From positions 2,170,001-2,234,000 of the forward strand of contig NZ_CP093313.1 of assembly GCF_025264625.1 (NCBI RefSeq): DNA of 64,000 nucleotides. The letters are read 5' to 3'. How positions within the stretch are numbered: position 1 is the stretch's first letter; every line of letters begins with the position of its first letter. Origin of the DNA: Occallatibacter riparius. Its GTDB lineage: Bacteria; Acidobacteriota; Terriglobia; Terriglobales; Acidobacteriaceae. Shown piece by piece: positions 45,564 to 54,363 of this stretch. Below the pieces are notes generated by a model. The model had not been told where the DNA came from. It saw only the letters and a list, made by a program, of their open reading frames with translations, and searched no databases. A program made the translations under genes and the position numbers.

Positions 45564-45887
45564 ATCTATGCCTTTCGGGTATGAGGTTGGGGGTCGCTGG
45601 GACGGCGCGGGCGCAGTACGGCGCTGCCCTGTTTTCTTGGGCGCTTGCAGAGTCGACGTTCGGGGCCGTTCTGCACGGCGGTGTTTTTAGTTCACGCCTT
45701 ATCCGAAGCAAGAAGCGGTGCAGAGGATGGATGGGGATTCAGGATGATTGCGGCGGCGCTGCAGGAGCTGCTTACGAAGGTGAGGTTGGCTGCGTCGTGT
45801 TAGCTAATGATGGAGACGCGGGTAAGAGATAATGAGTGGAGAGAACTGACAGTTGGCGCGCTGATTCGATGTGCGCATGGTAGATGC

Positions 45888-48227
45888 ATGGGGCGTTCGT
45901 CGTTATGCCTGGGGATCATTCTTTCGTTCATTCTTTTCCCGGGAATTCTGAAAGCTAGTCAGAAGCCGCAGGCGGGGCAGTCAGAGCCGCCGAAGCAGCA
46001 GGCTGTCACCGATGTGAAGGTGCCGCTGCTGAAGGCGGGATTGCGCCTGGCGGATTTTGAGGGCATGACGCCGCGGCCGGAGCTGCGCAACCAGCTTGCA
46101 ATGGTGACGGACTTCATCCAGCAGGTGCCCCGCGATGGTCAGCCGGCGACAGAGCGAACCGAGGTGTGGATGGGGCGCACGTCGACGATGCTCTACTTCG
46201 TATTCATTTGCTTCGATCATTCGCCGGCGTTAATTCGCGGGCACCTGGCGCGGCGCGAGAACGTGCAGAACGACGACTACGTAGCCGTGCTGCTGGATGC
46301 GTTTCAGGATCGGCGCAAGGGCGTGCTGTTCGAGGTAAATCCGGCAGGCGTGCAGAGCGATGCCGCGTGGACGGAAAACGCGAACCCGGACTATAGCTAC
46401 GACCAGGTTTGGGACTCCGAAGGTCGCGTGACGGACAAAGGCTGGATGGCGCTGATTTCGATTCCGTTCCGCAGTCTGCGGTTCAGGCATTCGGGGCCGG
46501 ATTGGGGCGCGGTGTTCGCGCGCAGCATTCCGCGCAATAGCGAGCTCGATTATTGGCCGAGGGTGGCGGCGAACATCAGCGGCACGTTGAGCCAGGAAGG
46601 CACGCTGCACGGGATGTCGGGTCTGACGGAGTCGCACAATATCCAGATCAATCCGTATGCGCTGGCGCAGAATGAGCGCAATTTGATCAGCCTCGATCCG
46701 CTCAATCCATACTTCAGCTCGCGGCACCTAGAGGGCACGGCGGGCGCGGACGGCAAGGTGATTCTGAAGGACAGCATCGTGATTGATGGGACGATCAATC
46801 CCGACTTCAGCACGGTGGAGAGCGACCAGCCGCAGTTCACGGTGAACCAGCGGTTTGCGGTGTATTTTCCGGAGTTGCGGCCGTTCTTTCTGGAGAACGC
46901 GAACTACTTTGCGACGCCAATCCGGCTGGTGTACACGCGAAATATCGTGCATCCGGAGTTTGGCGCGCGCGTGACGGGCAAGGTGCACAACACGAATCTT
47001 GGCCTGTTCACGATTGACGATCGAGCGCCCGGCGAGACCGTTGCGCAGAGCGATCCGCAGTATGGCAAGCATGCGCTATTTGCGGTGGGGCGCGTGTCGC
47101 AGGATTTTGGCAAGGGCTCGAGTTTGGGGTTGATTTATACCGACGAGGAGTTCGACGGGGGATGGAACCGCATTGGCGGCGTGGATACGACGCTGCGGTT
47201 GTCGAATAGCTGGACCGCGGATGCGCAGTGGGTGGAGAGTTCGACGCGCGAGGCAGATGTGAATGGCGGCGCGTACTCGGCGGGGCCCGGGACCTACGTT
47301 GATGTGTCGCGGCAGGGGCACGCGTTTAACTTGTTTTCGAACTTTGTGGATTTCGGCACAGGGTTCGTGACGGACGTGGGGTTTATCCAGACGAACAACG
47401 TGCGCAAGAATCACACGCACACGAGCTATCAGTGGTTTCCAAAGAGCAAGACCATTCAAGGCTGGGGACTGGAGGTCGACGAGGCGTTTGCGTTCGATCA
47501 CTTCGGCAACCGGGTGTATCGGTACGTGAACGGGGACCCGTACCTCTTGTTGCCGCGGAACACGGTGCTGGCGCCGCTGATAGGGCAGAACTCCGACACA
47601 TTGGGGCCGCAGGACGGGTACGACATGCCGCACAGCGAGAACTTCACGGAGAACTACGGCGGCATGGTGGTGAAGAGCGCGCCGTGGACGCAGTTGAACT
47701 TCGACGCAGTGGCGATTCGGGGTGGCAACGTGAACTACAACCCGGCGGCGGGGCAGAAGCCGTCGCTGATGGACCAGCAGACGGTGAACTTTTTGTTCTC
47801 GCTGCAGCCGCTGCGGCAGTTGACGGCGGATAACACGTATCTGCTCGATCGCGATCATGCGGCGTCGGATGGTGCGTTTGTCTACGAAGCGCAGACGTTC
47901 CGCACGAAGGTGAACTATCAATTCACACGGGCAATTTCAGCGCGCGTGATTGTGGAGTACGACACGACGCTCGCGAATCCACAGCGGACGACGATTCCGC
48001 GGACCAGGCAGTGGGGTACGCAGGCGCTGCTGACTTGGCTGCCGCATCCGGGGACGGCGGTGTATATCGGATACAACAACAATTTGCAGAACCTGGACCG
48101 CTCGCTCTGCAACCGGCTGCCGAACGGGACCTGCGATCCGAATAATACGGACCCGCCGCGGTCGGCGACGTTGCTGAATGATGGGCGGCAGGTATTCATC
48201 AAGGCTTCTTATCTGTTCCGGTTCTAG
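45888..48227 (+). CDS. CBM9-like/DUF5916 outer-membrane protein
   Basis: 779 aa from the ATG at 45888, giving a signal peptide (SSLCLGIILSFILFPGILKAS). The N-terminal domain (~60-220) is a CBM9-type sandwich (YFVFICFDHSPALIRGHLARRE, NDDYVAVLLDAF, WMALISIPFRSLRF). The rest is a DUF5916 barrel with many short amphipathic strands (DFSTVESDQPQFTVNQRFAVYFPELRPFFLENA is the typical entry, listed here in parts). It ends in a strand closing on Phe (YLFRF), as in outer-membrane proteins. A 33-bp tandem repeat begins directly after its stop. Confidence 0.85.
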   Translation: MGRSSLCLGIILSFILFPGILKASQKPQAGQSEPPKQQAVTDVKVPLLKAGLRLADFEGMTPRPELRNQLAMVTDFIQQVPRDGQPATERTEVWMGRTSTMLYFVFICFDHSPALIRGHLARRENVQNDDYVAVLLDAFQDRRKGVLFEVNPAGVQSDAAWTENANPDYSYDQVWDSEGRVTDKGWMALISIPFRSLRFRHSGPDWGAVFARSIPRNSELDYWPRVAANISGTLSQEGTLHGMSGLTESHNIQINPYALAQNERNLISLDPLNPYFSSRHLEGTAGADGKVILKDSIVIDGTINPDFSTVESDQPQFTVNQRFAVYFPELRPFFLENANYFATPIRLVYTRNIVHPEFGARVTGKVHNTNLGLFTIDDRAPGETVAQSDPQYGKHALFAVGRVSQDFGKGSSLGLIYTDEEFDGGWNRIGGVDTTLRLSNSWTADAQWVESSTREADVNGGAYSAGPGTYVDVSRQGHAFNLFSNFVDFGTGFVTDVGFIQTNNVRKNHTHTSYQWFPKSKTIQGWGLEVDEAFAFDHFGNRVYRYVNGDPYLLLPRNTVLAPLIGQNSDTLGPQDGYDMPHSENFTENYGGMVVKSAPWTQLNFDAVAIRGGNVNYNPAAGQKPSLMDQQTVNFLFSLQPLRQLTADNTYLLDRDHAASDGAFVYEAQTFRTKVNYQFTRAISARVIVEYDTTLANPQRTTIPRTRQWGTQALLTWLPHPGTAVYIGYNNNLQNLDRSLCNRLPNGTCDPNNTDPPRSATLLNDGRQVFIKASYLFRF

Positions 48228-48326
48228 CACCTGCGGTGCGGCCAACTGCGGCTTCGCCGGCACCTGCGGTGCGGCCAACTGCGGCTTCGCCGGCACCTGC
48301 GGTGCGGCCAACTGCGGCTTCGCCGC
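48228..48326 (+). repeat. 33-bp tandem repeat, three units, directly after a stop codon
   Basis: Three near-identical 33-nt units at 48228, 48261 and 48294, each starting CACCTGCGGTGC (hairpin GCACCTGCGGTGC) and ending CGGCTTCGCCG. The first base follows the TAG stop. A single diverged unit sits directly after the stop of the gene ending at 50566. Confidence 0.8.
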
Positions 48327-48424
48327 CAACGCAGCGCTGTTGACATTTGCGGTCTTCACGACAGAGGTGCGAGTGTAGTCGAAGTTTCGCGGTGCGCGTC
48401 CGGCGTTTTAGACTTGCTGGCACG

Positions 48425-49483
48425 ATGAGAATCGCTTCCCGCTTCCTCTTCAAAGTTGCTGTTGGATCTGCGATGGTGGCTGTTCCGCTGGCGCCGCGCG
48501 CTATCGCCCAGGACAAGATGTCCCATGCGAAGGGCCAACTGCTGATCTACGCCATTGATGTGGAAGGCGGGCAGGCTACGCTGCTGGTTACGCCCGAGAA
48601 GGCATCGCTGCTGGTGGATACAGGATGGCCAGGCAGCAATGGACGCGACGTCGGCCGCATTCAGGCGGCGATGAAGGATGCGGGCATCGACAAGCTCGAT
48701 CATGTGCTGATTACGCATTTTCACGTGGATCATGTGGGGGGCGTGCCGAATCTCGTGCAAAAGGTGCAGGTGGGCGAGTTCATCGATCACGGCGAGAATC
48801 GCGAGGACTCTGACATCACGCGCCACGATTATGCCGCGTATGTGAAGGCGATTGAGGGGCACAAGCGGCGGATCGTGAAGCCGGGCGACGCGATTGACAT
48901 TCCAGGGTTGACGACGATTGTGATCGCGGCTGACGGCGAGCACATCAAGAGCGTGCCGGGCGTGACGCCCAAGGCGAATCCTTATTGCGCGAGCGAGCCG
49001 AAGTGGGACATGGACACGACGGAAAATCCACGGTCGACGGGCGTGCTGGTGCGGTTTGGCAAGTTTCGTTTTCTTGACCTGGGCGATTTGACCAAGGCGA
49101 AGGAGATTCCGCTGGTTTGCCCGGAGAATCTGATCGGCCATGTGGACCTGTATCTGGTGAATCATCACGGAATGAACCTGTCGAACTCGAAGGCATTTGT
49201 GGATGCGATTGCGCCGCGCGTGGCGATCATGGATAACGGCGCGCACAAGGCGGGCAGTCCCGAGGCGTGGCAGACGGTGCATGAGAGCCCCGGGCTCGAG
49301 GACCTGTGGATGCTGCATACCGCGGAGGGATCGGATGCCGCGCATAACAGCGCCGATCCGCTGATCGCGAATTTGAAGGGCGGCGCCGATGGCGCGTACT
49401 TCAAGGTGGTTGCGCATGAGGATGGAAGCTTCAGCGTGATGAATTCGCGGACGGGGCAGACGAAGCAGTATGCGCGGAAGTGA
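48425..49483 (+). CDS. secreted metallo-beta-lactamase-fold hydrolase (ComEC/Rec2-like)
   Basis: 352 aa from the ATG at 48425, signal peptide up to ~RAIAQ. LITHFHVDHVGG is the HxHxDH metal motif, FLDLGDLTKAKE and VNHHGMNLSNS the later ligands. YAIDVEGGQATLLVTPEKASLLVDTG matches the ComEC/Rec2-type MBL group. Periplasmic or secreted. Substrate unknown. Confidence 0.85.
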   Translation: MRIASRFLFKVAVGSAMVAVPLAPRAIAQDKMSHAKGQLLIYAIDVEGGQATLLVTPEKASLLVDTGWPGSNGRDVGRIQAAMKDAGIDKLDHVLITHFHVDHVGGVPNLVQKVQVGEFIDHGENREDSDITRHDYAAYVKAIEGHKRRIVKPGDAIDIPGLTTIVIAADGEHIKSVPGVTPKANPYCASEPKWDMDTTENPRSTGVLVRFGKFRFLDLGDLTKAKEIPLVCPENLIGHVDLYLVNHHGMNLSNSKAFVDAIAPRVAIMDNGAHKAGSPEAWQTVHESPGLEDLWMLHTAEGSDAAHNSADPLIANLKGGADGAYFKVVAHEDGSFSVMNSRTGQTKQYARK

Positions 49484-49508
49484 ATAGCGGTAATGATCCT
49501 TGGCCAGC

Positions 49509-49564
49509 AGCTTGTAGCCGGTAGCCTTTAGCTGCAAGCTGCCGGCTTCTCGCTACTAGCTCAG
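49509..49564 (+). repeat. eight degenerate heptads (AGCNNNT type)
   Basis: AGCTTGT, AGCCGGT, AGCCTTT, AGCTGCA, AGCTGCC, GGCTTCT, CGCTACT, AGCTCAG stand in unbroken 7-nt phase between two genes. Confidence 0.6.
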
Positions 49565-49597
49565 AGTTGCTGTTCAGAGTTGTTGGGGTGGGTGTCC

Positions 49598-50566
49598 ATG
49601 AGTATCTCTCGACGTGAGTTTTTGAGCGGCGCCGTTGCGGGCGCTGCGTTCTGTGCTGCGCCGGAGATGGTGCGGGCGATGGCTTCGAGTTGTCCCTTTC
49701 GCGTCGCAGTGATCAATGACGAGATTTCGCAGGATTTCGATCATGCGTGCTCGGTTGCGGCGAAGGACTTTGGGCTGGGGTGGATTGAGCTGCGCGGGAT
49801 GTGGAACAAGAACATCACCGCACTGGATGACGCGCAGATCGCCGATGCCAAGCGCATTCTTGCGAAGTACAACCTGAAAGTGACGGACATTGCGAGCCCG
49901 CTGTTCAAGGTGGACTGGCCGGGCGCGCCGTTGTCGAAGCAGAGCGAGCGGCGGGATACATTTCACGCCGATGAGAACTTTAAGGCGCAGGACGCGCTGC
50001 TGGAGAAATGCATTGAGCTGGCGAAGGCGTTCGGGACGGACCGGATACGGTGTTTCGATTTCTGGCGGCTGGAGGATGTAAAGCCGTACCGCGCGGCAAT
50101 TAACGACAAGCTGCGGCAGGCGGCGCAGCGCGCGGCGAAGGACAAGCTGGTGCTGGTTCTGGAGAACGAGATGTCGTGCAATACGGCGACGGGCGAAGAG
50201 GCTGCGGCTACCCTGGCAGCGGTGACGGAATCGAATTTCATGCTCAACTGGGATCCGGGGAATGCGGCGACGTTTCCGAATTCAATGCCGTATCCCAATG
50301 GATATGATCTGCTGCCGAAGAATCGCATTGGCCACTGCCACGCGAAGAGCGTAGTGCGCAAGCCTGATGGCAAGTGGGAGTGGGCGCCGGTGGGCAAGGG
50401 CGTTGTGGACTGGGCGGGGCAGTTGAAAGCGATGGCCAAGGATGGCTATCGCTATGCTGTGAGCCTGGAGACGCACTGGCGCGGCGCGGGTACGCCGGAA
50501 GCTTCAACACGCGTGAGCATGGCAGGGTTGAAGGATGCGTTGAAGCAGGCGGGCACGGGCTGCTAA
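49598..50566 (+). CDS. Tat-exported sugar phosphate isomerase/epimerase-like protein
   Basis: 322 aa from the ATG at 49598. SISRREFLSGAVAGAAFC is a twin-arginine signal. The TIM barrel of xylose-isomerase type shows LVLVLENEMSCNT (Glu ligand), FMLNWDPGNAA (Asp), RIGHCHAKSV (His) and AVSLETHWRG (Glu). Exported folded, probably with its metal bound. Function unknown. Confidence 0.85.
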   Translation: MSISRREFLSGAVAGAAFCAAPEMVRAMASSCPFRVAVINDEISQDFDHACSVAAKDFGLGWIELRGMWNKNITALDDAQIADAKRILAKYNLKVTDIASPLFKVDWPGAPLSKQSERRDTFHADENFKAQDALLEKCIELAKAFGTDRIRCFDFWRLEDVKPYRAAINDKLRQAAQRAAKDKLVLVLENEMSCNTATGEEAAATLAAVTESNFMLNWDPGNAATFPNSMPYPNGYDLLPKNRIGHCHAKSVVRKPDGKWEWAPVGKGVVDWAGQLKAMAKDGYRYAVSLETHWRGAGTPEASTRVSMAGLKDALKQAGTGC

Positions 50567-50603
50567 GCACCTGCGGTGCGGCCACTGCGCCTTCGGCGCC
50601 AAG
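50567..50603 (+). repeat. single unit related to the 33-bp repeat
   Basis: GCACCTGCGGTGCGGCC.. right after the TAA stop at 50564-50566, then a diverged CGCCTTCGGCG hairpin. Confidence 0.65.
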
Positions 50604-50624
50604 GTTGGGCGGGGTGCGTGACTT

Positions 50625-50661
50625 CCCACCCTTGCGACAGAAAGAAGCCGCAAGGATGGGG
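50625..50661 (+). repeat. REP-like hairpin, CCACCCTTGCGA type
   Basis: CCCACCCTTGCG pairs with CGCAAGGATGGGG with one mismatch. Partner copy at 51090-51126. The two flank the broken cupin gene. Confidence 0.65.
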
Positions 50662-50765
50662 CACGGATGGGCTAGTGGCGAGAGCCATCCGCTTGAAACT
50701 TCTTTGCCGCCAGGGATTAGAGGCAAGAGTGCAAGAGCAAAAACGCAAGGCCCGCGAGGTGGGTG

Positions 50766-51077
50766 ATGCCCCCTATCGAAATCGCGAAGCTTCCTGTGAT
50801 TGAGCGCCTCCCGGGGTGGCGGGGACGGTTCTTTCATTCTGAGCACATGACCGTGGCGCACTACGATTTTGATCGTGGATCAAGTATTCTGAGCATTTCC
50901 ATCCGCAGGAGGAGATTTATCACGTGCTGGATGGAGAACTGGAACTGACGATCGAAGGCGAGTTGCACGTTGCGCATGCGGGGCTCGCGGTGGTGGTGCC
51001 GGCGAATGCGCGCCCATTCCGTTCGCGCGCTTACGGACGGGCGAGTTCTGATTGTCGACTCGCCGCGCCGGCTCTGA
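50766..51077 (+). pseudogene. cupin-domain gene with two compensating frameshifts
   Basis: From ATG 50766 the frame reads a good cupin start to FDRGSSI (~50888). The next 40 codons (EHFHPQEEIYHVLDGELELTI.. to PANAR) lie in the +2 frame, and then HSVRALTDGRVLIVDSP returns to the first frame and stops at 51077. A lost base near 50889 and an extra C near 51008 explain it. The cupin metal motif HFHPQEE is intact. A 103-aa protein would result if corrected. Either a young pseudogene or two sequence errors. Confidence 0.7.
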
Positions 51078-51089
51078 AGCTGCCCGGAT

Positions 51090-51126
51090 CCCCACCCTTG
51101 CGATAACAAAAGTCGCAAGGGTGGGG
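51090..51126 (+). repeat. REP-like hairpin, CCACCCTTGCGA type, copy 2
   Basis: CCCCACCCTTGCGA (51090-51103) and TCGCAAGGGTGGGG (51113-51126) are exactly complementary with a 9-nt loop. Confidence 0.75.
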
Positions 51127-51145
51127 GTCACGGGGTTACGCGTTG

Positions 51146-51808
51146 TTACCTGCTAGAGACTTCCTTGCCGCCTTCGACGGGGATGTTGTGAGCCTTCGCT
51201 ATCTGCTGGGCCAGCTGCAGGTGCTGCGAGATGACGGTTGAGCCCTGCGTGGCGATCTGTTTCAGGTTCGGATCCTGCGTGCCATCCGCCTCCTGCTTGA
51301 ACTTCTTCAGATCGTCCTGGTGATCCTTCAGCATCGCGGTGAGGTATTCCTTATCGAACTCATCGCCGTTAAGGCCCTGCAATTTCTCGATCAGCTTCTT
51401 GTCTTTCTTCGAAGGACCTTTGGGTTCGTTGACGTTCATCTGCTTGGCGACCGGGCCGAACCACTTCTGGTTCATCTGGCTGTGATCGTTGGCCAGCTTG
51501 GCCGCGTACTGCTTGACATCCTGGCTCTGCGATTTCTGCTGAGCGAGTTGCGCGAGCTGCACTTCTGCCATGTTGCCCTGCATGGCCTCGGATACGAACG
51601 AAGTGTCAGCCATGTTCTGCGCGGAGGTGGAGGGACCCGCATCGGGTGCCTGCGAAGGCATGCTGGTCTGATTGGGTTGCTGCGACGGCTGCTGTTGCTG
51701 CGGCATGCCGGTTGCTCCGCCAGGGGACTGCGCGAACAGAGTTGCTCCGGCGAGCAGGGTAGTTGCGGACGCCAGGCCCAGCTTGCGTGTGAATCGGTTT
51801 GCGATCAT
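51146..51808 (-). CDS. secreted DUF4142 protein
   Basis: 220 aa with AGGAGAAACGCG before the ATG. Signal peptide (LGLASATTLLAGATLFAQ), a low-complexity Gln/Pro/Ser linker (~28-65), then the ferritin-like four-helix DUF4142 domain (FVSEAMQGNMAEVQLAQLA, YAAKLANDHSQMNQ, LTAMLKDHQDDLKKF). Conserved HDQ/DHS positions are present. Periplasmic, function unknown. Confidence 0.85.
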   Translation of the reverse strand: MIANRFTRKLGLASATTLLAGATLFAQSPGGATGMPQQQQPSQQPNQTSMPSQAPDAGPSTSAQNMADTSFVSEAMQGNMAEVQLAQLAQQKSQSQDVKQYAAKLANDHSQMNQKWFGPVAKQMNVNEPKGPSKKDKKLIEKLQGLNGDEFDKEYLTAMLKDHQDDLKKFKQEADGTQDPNLKQIATQGSTVISQHLQLAQQIAKAHNIPVEGGKEVSSR

Positions 51809-51995
51809 CGCGTTTCTCCTCTTAAGGGGCGCGCCGGGGGGTTGCGGGCCGGCAAATGCCCTCTCGGATGCGTTGGGATGCGAGGTGTACGCGAGGGTTT
51901 GTTTTGAGGTTTGTATCGGTGGCCGATGGATTTGAGGGGATTGAAGTAATGCGCTGAATCCGCGCGGGTTTCAGCCTCGGCAGGTCGGCGCGTGA

Positions 51996-52961
51996 TTATT
52001 CCGGCAGATCGAGCTCGAGGCAGCCAAGCGTGAACGCGAAGGGGAAAGGACCTCCCGCGCCGGTGTTGTAGAGGCCGTCGAAGAAGATGAGGGCGCGTTG
52101 CGATTTTTGTTCGTCGAAGACAAGCGAAGGCTTCCATGGACCCGTGTGCCAGCCGCGGTCTTCAGCAGTCATAATCTGCACGGGCTCGGACCATTGCTTC
52201 AGATCGCCATGGGGCGCATCGGCGCGACAGTGCCAGAGGCCAGTTTCGGGCGGAATTGAGTCGCCCAGCGCGACGCGGGCGAAGATGGCATCGAAGGAAT
52301 CTCCGCGGGGACGCACGCAGAAATCAAAGAGGAACATGTCGGCGGGGGCGAAGAGCGTGTGCGCGCCCCAGGTGCGGCCGTCTTCGCTTTCGCTGTAGCC
52401 ATGGGCGAGGTACTTCTCGTGATTAGAACCGGCGACGTACCACATCTTCCATTTGCCATCGTGATAAATGAGGTTGGGCTCGTACACGCTGCCGTGCTCC
52501 CAGTCTTCGGTCGCGTGGAATGCGGGCTCGGATTGCGGCTGCCATGCGGTGCCGTCCCACTCGAGGTAGCCGATGGTGTACGGGCCCCATATGAACTCGG
52601 CGCCGCCGGCGTAGTAGATGCGCTCGATCCAGCGGTTGGTTTGTGGATCGAAGCCGCGCACGTAAGAAGGACAGTGGCGGCCGCCGTTGGCATCCCATGT
52701 GCCTTGCGCGCTCGGCGCGGCGAGCGGGATCAGCTCACCGGATGTGTCGCGGGTGAGTTGCCAGCCCGCTGCGGAGAGTGGTGCTCCTGTGGGTAGTGTC
52801 GCGCTGTAGAGTCGCGGAGCGCCGAAACCGTGTGCCTGGCCTGCGAGGAACATGTGCCACTGATCGCCGCGTTTCACCACGCTGGAGTCGAGGAGTTCCG
52901 CGCCGTTGGAGCCGGTGGCCGCGTCGTTGGGATCGAAGATCTTGGCTTCCTTGGGAATCAT
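51996..52961 (-). CDS. five-bladed beta-propeller protein (GH43/GH32-like fold)
   Basis: 321 aa from the ATG at 52961 (a GTG at 52967 adds two residues). Repeated strand units with Trp/Asp (DQWHMFLAGQAHGFG, RWIERIYYAGGAEF, HDGKWKMWYVAG, FDAIFARVAL, RALIFFDGLY) suggest a propeller. No signal peptide. It follows the glycosyltransferase gene after 10 nt, so probably one operon. It could bind or trim the glycan made by that enzyme. Catalytic residues cannot be set. Confidence 0.6.
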   Translation of the reverse strand: MIPKEAKIFDPNDAATGSNGAELLDSSVVKRGDQWHMFLAGQAHGFGAPRLYSATLPTGAPLSAAGWQLTRDTSGELIPLAAPSAQGTWDANGGRHCPSYVRGFDPQTNRWIERIYYAGGAEFIWGPYTIGYLEWDGTAWQPQSEPAFHATEDWEHGSVYEPNLIYHDGKWKMWYVAGSNHEKYLAHGYSESEDGRTWGAHTLFAPADMFLFDFCVRPRGDSFDAIFARVALGDSIPPETGLWHCRADAPHGDLKQWSEPVQIMTAEDRGWHTGPWKPSLVFDEQKSQRALIFFDGLYNTGAGGPFPFAFTLGCLELDLPE

Positions 52962-52971
52962 GGTCACCTGT

Positions 52972-54249
52972 TCAGCGTTGTGTCTTTCGAGCTAACTCTT
53001 CCAACGCATCGCATGCGGACTTTGTTCCGTCTTCGTGGCTGAGGCGGCGGGCTACCGCTTCAGCGCGGCGTGCGTACTTGGGCTCCTCAAGAAGAATGCT
53101 CAGTTTGCGCGCGACGCGGAGGGGGGTGTAGTCGCTGCGCTTGATGACGCGCGCCACTTTGAGGCGGCGCATACGGCGGGCGTTGTCTGGCTGGTCATGG
53201 GAGTAAGGCATGATGAGCATGGGCCGGCCGGCTTGCAGGCAGTTGGCCGTGGTGCCCACTCCGCCTTGGTGGACGATGACCGAGGCGCGCGGAAAGAGCT
53301 TGGAGTAGGGTGCGTATTCGGCCACGCAGATGGTGTCAGGCAGCGCTTGATGCGGGCGGTTGCGCTGGTCGCTGCCGATCAGCAGGACTGCACGCACGCC
53401 GAGTTTGATGGCCGCGCGCGCGGAGTGCTCGAAGAAGCGGCCGGCAGCGAGCACGGCTGCGGAACCCAGAGTGAAGACCACTGGCGGCGGCCCGGCGTCG
53501 AGGAACTTTTCAAGGTGCGGCGGCAGTTTCGCGTTGCCGCTTTCGGCGTCGTAAAAACAAAAGCCTGTGATGCGTGTGTGATCGGGCCAGTCCTTCTGCT
53601 CGCAGCCGAGCATGCGGCTGAAGAGCGCGAGGACGAGATAGGGCGAGTGCTTGGCGTCGAAGAGGGGATTGGGGCCGCGCGGGAGGCCCAGTTCGCGGCG
53701 CAGATCGTAGATGGGATCAGGCCAGCGGCGGCTGACGAGGCGCGCGAGGCGGCGAATGGCGCGGCCCATGCCGGGGGTGCGGTCGGCGCGCGCAAGGCGC
53801 GGATACGGCGGCAGCACCGGCGGATCGAAGGCGGAGAAGAACGACAGCGGCGCGAGCACGTAGCTGGCCCACGGGATGCCGGTGACTTCAGCCACGATGG
53901 GGCCGGCATAGTTGAGCTCGCCCAGCAGCAGAAGATCCGCGCGCGCGGGTTGCGTGGCGGCGTGCAGCAGGTCCTCGTAGGTCTGGCGCAGCACGGGAAA
54001 GAGGAAGTCGCGCAAGCCGCGTTCGGTGCCGTGCTTCACGTCGTAAATCATGGCGACGAGCGCAGTGTTGGTGGGATCGATGTCGGGGCGGACGGCGTGA
54101 AACTCAAGGCCGAGCGGGCGAATCTTTGGCTCGTAGACCGCGGGCAGAGCCATGACCGGTGTGTGGCCGCGCCGCTTGAGCTCAAGCGCGATGGCGATGA
54201 GGGGGTGAATGTCGCCGTAGGTGCCGATGTTGGACAGGACTATGCGCAT
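52972..54249 (-). CDS. GT1-family glycosyltransferase (UGT/sterol glucosyltransferase-like)
   Basis: 425 aa from the ATG at 54249 (the frame is open to 54306). MRIVLSNIGTYGDIHPLIAIALELKRRGH is the classic GT-B start (listed in two halves: SNIGTYGDIHP and ALELKRRGH). The C-terminal donor site is SVIVHQGGVGTTANCLQAGRP, with PYSHDQPDNARR after it, as in macrolide and sterol glucosyltransferases (COG1819). Upstream of and coupled to the propeller gene. Confidence 0.85.
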   Translation of the reverse strand: MRIVLSNIGTYGDIHPLIAIALELKRRGHTPVMALPAVYEPKIRPLGLEFHAVRPDIDPTNTALVAMIYDVKHGTERGLRDFLFPVLRQTYEDLLHAATQPARADLLLLGELNYAGPIVAEVTGIPWASYVLAPLSFFSAFDPPVLPPYPRLARADRTPGMGRAIRRLARLVSRRWPDPIYDLRRELGLPRGPNPLFDAKHSPYLVLALFSRMLGCEQKDWPDHTRITGFCFYDAESGNAKLPPHLEKFLDAGPPPVVFTLGSAAVLAAGRFFEHSARAAIKLGVRAVLLIGSDQRNRPHQALPDTICVAEYAPYSKLFPRASVIVHQGGVGTTANCLQAGRPMLIMPYSHDQPDNARRMRRLKVARVIKRSDYTPLRVARKLSILLEEPKYARRAEAVARRLSHEDGTKSACDALEELARKTQR

Positions 54250-54363
54250 GAGCGGGTCTCGTGTCTCGCGCAGGCCGAGGAGACCCGCAGTATGAGGGTA
54301 ATGCATCGACGTGAAATTGGCGGCGCTTCTCTGCGAGCCGGCCTATGCGATACATTTGCCGCA

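Noticed and set aside
53035..54363. Upstream extension of the PA14-protein frame (443 codons)
   Set aside because: It runs antisense through the glycosyltransferase gene. The signal peptide at ATG 54364 marks the true start.
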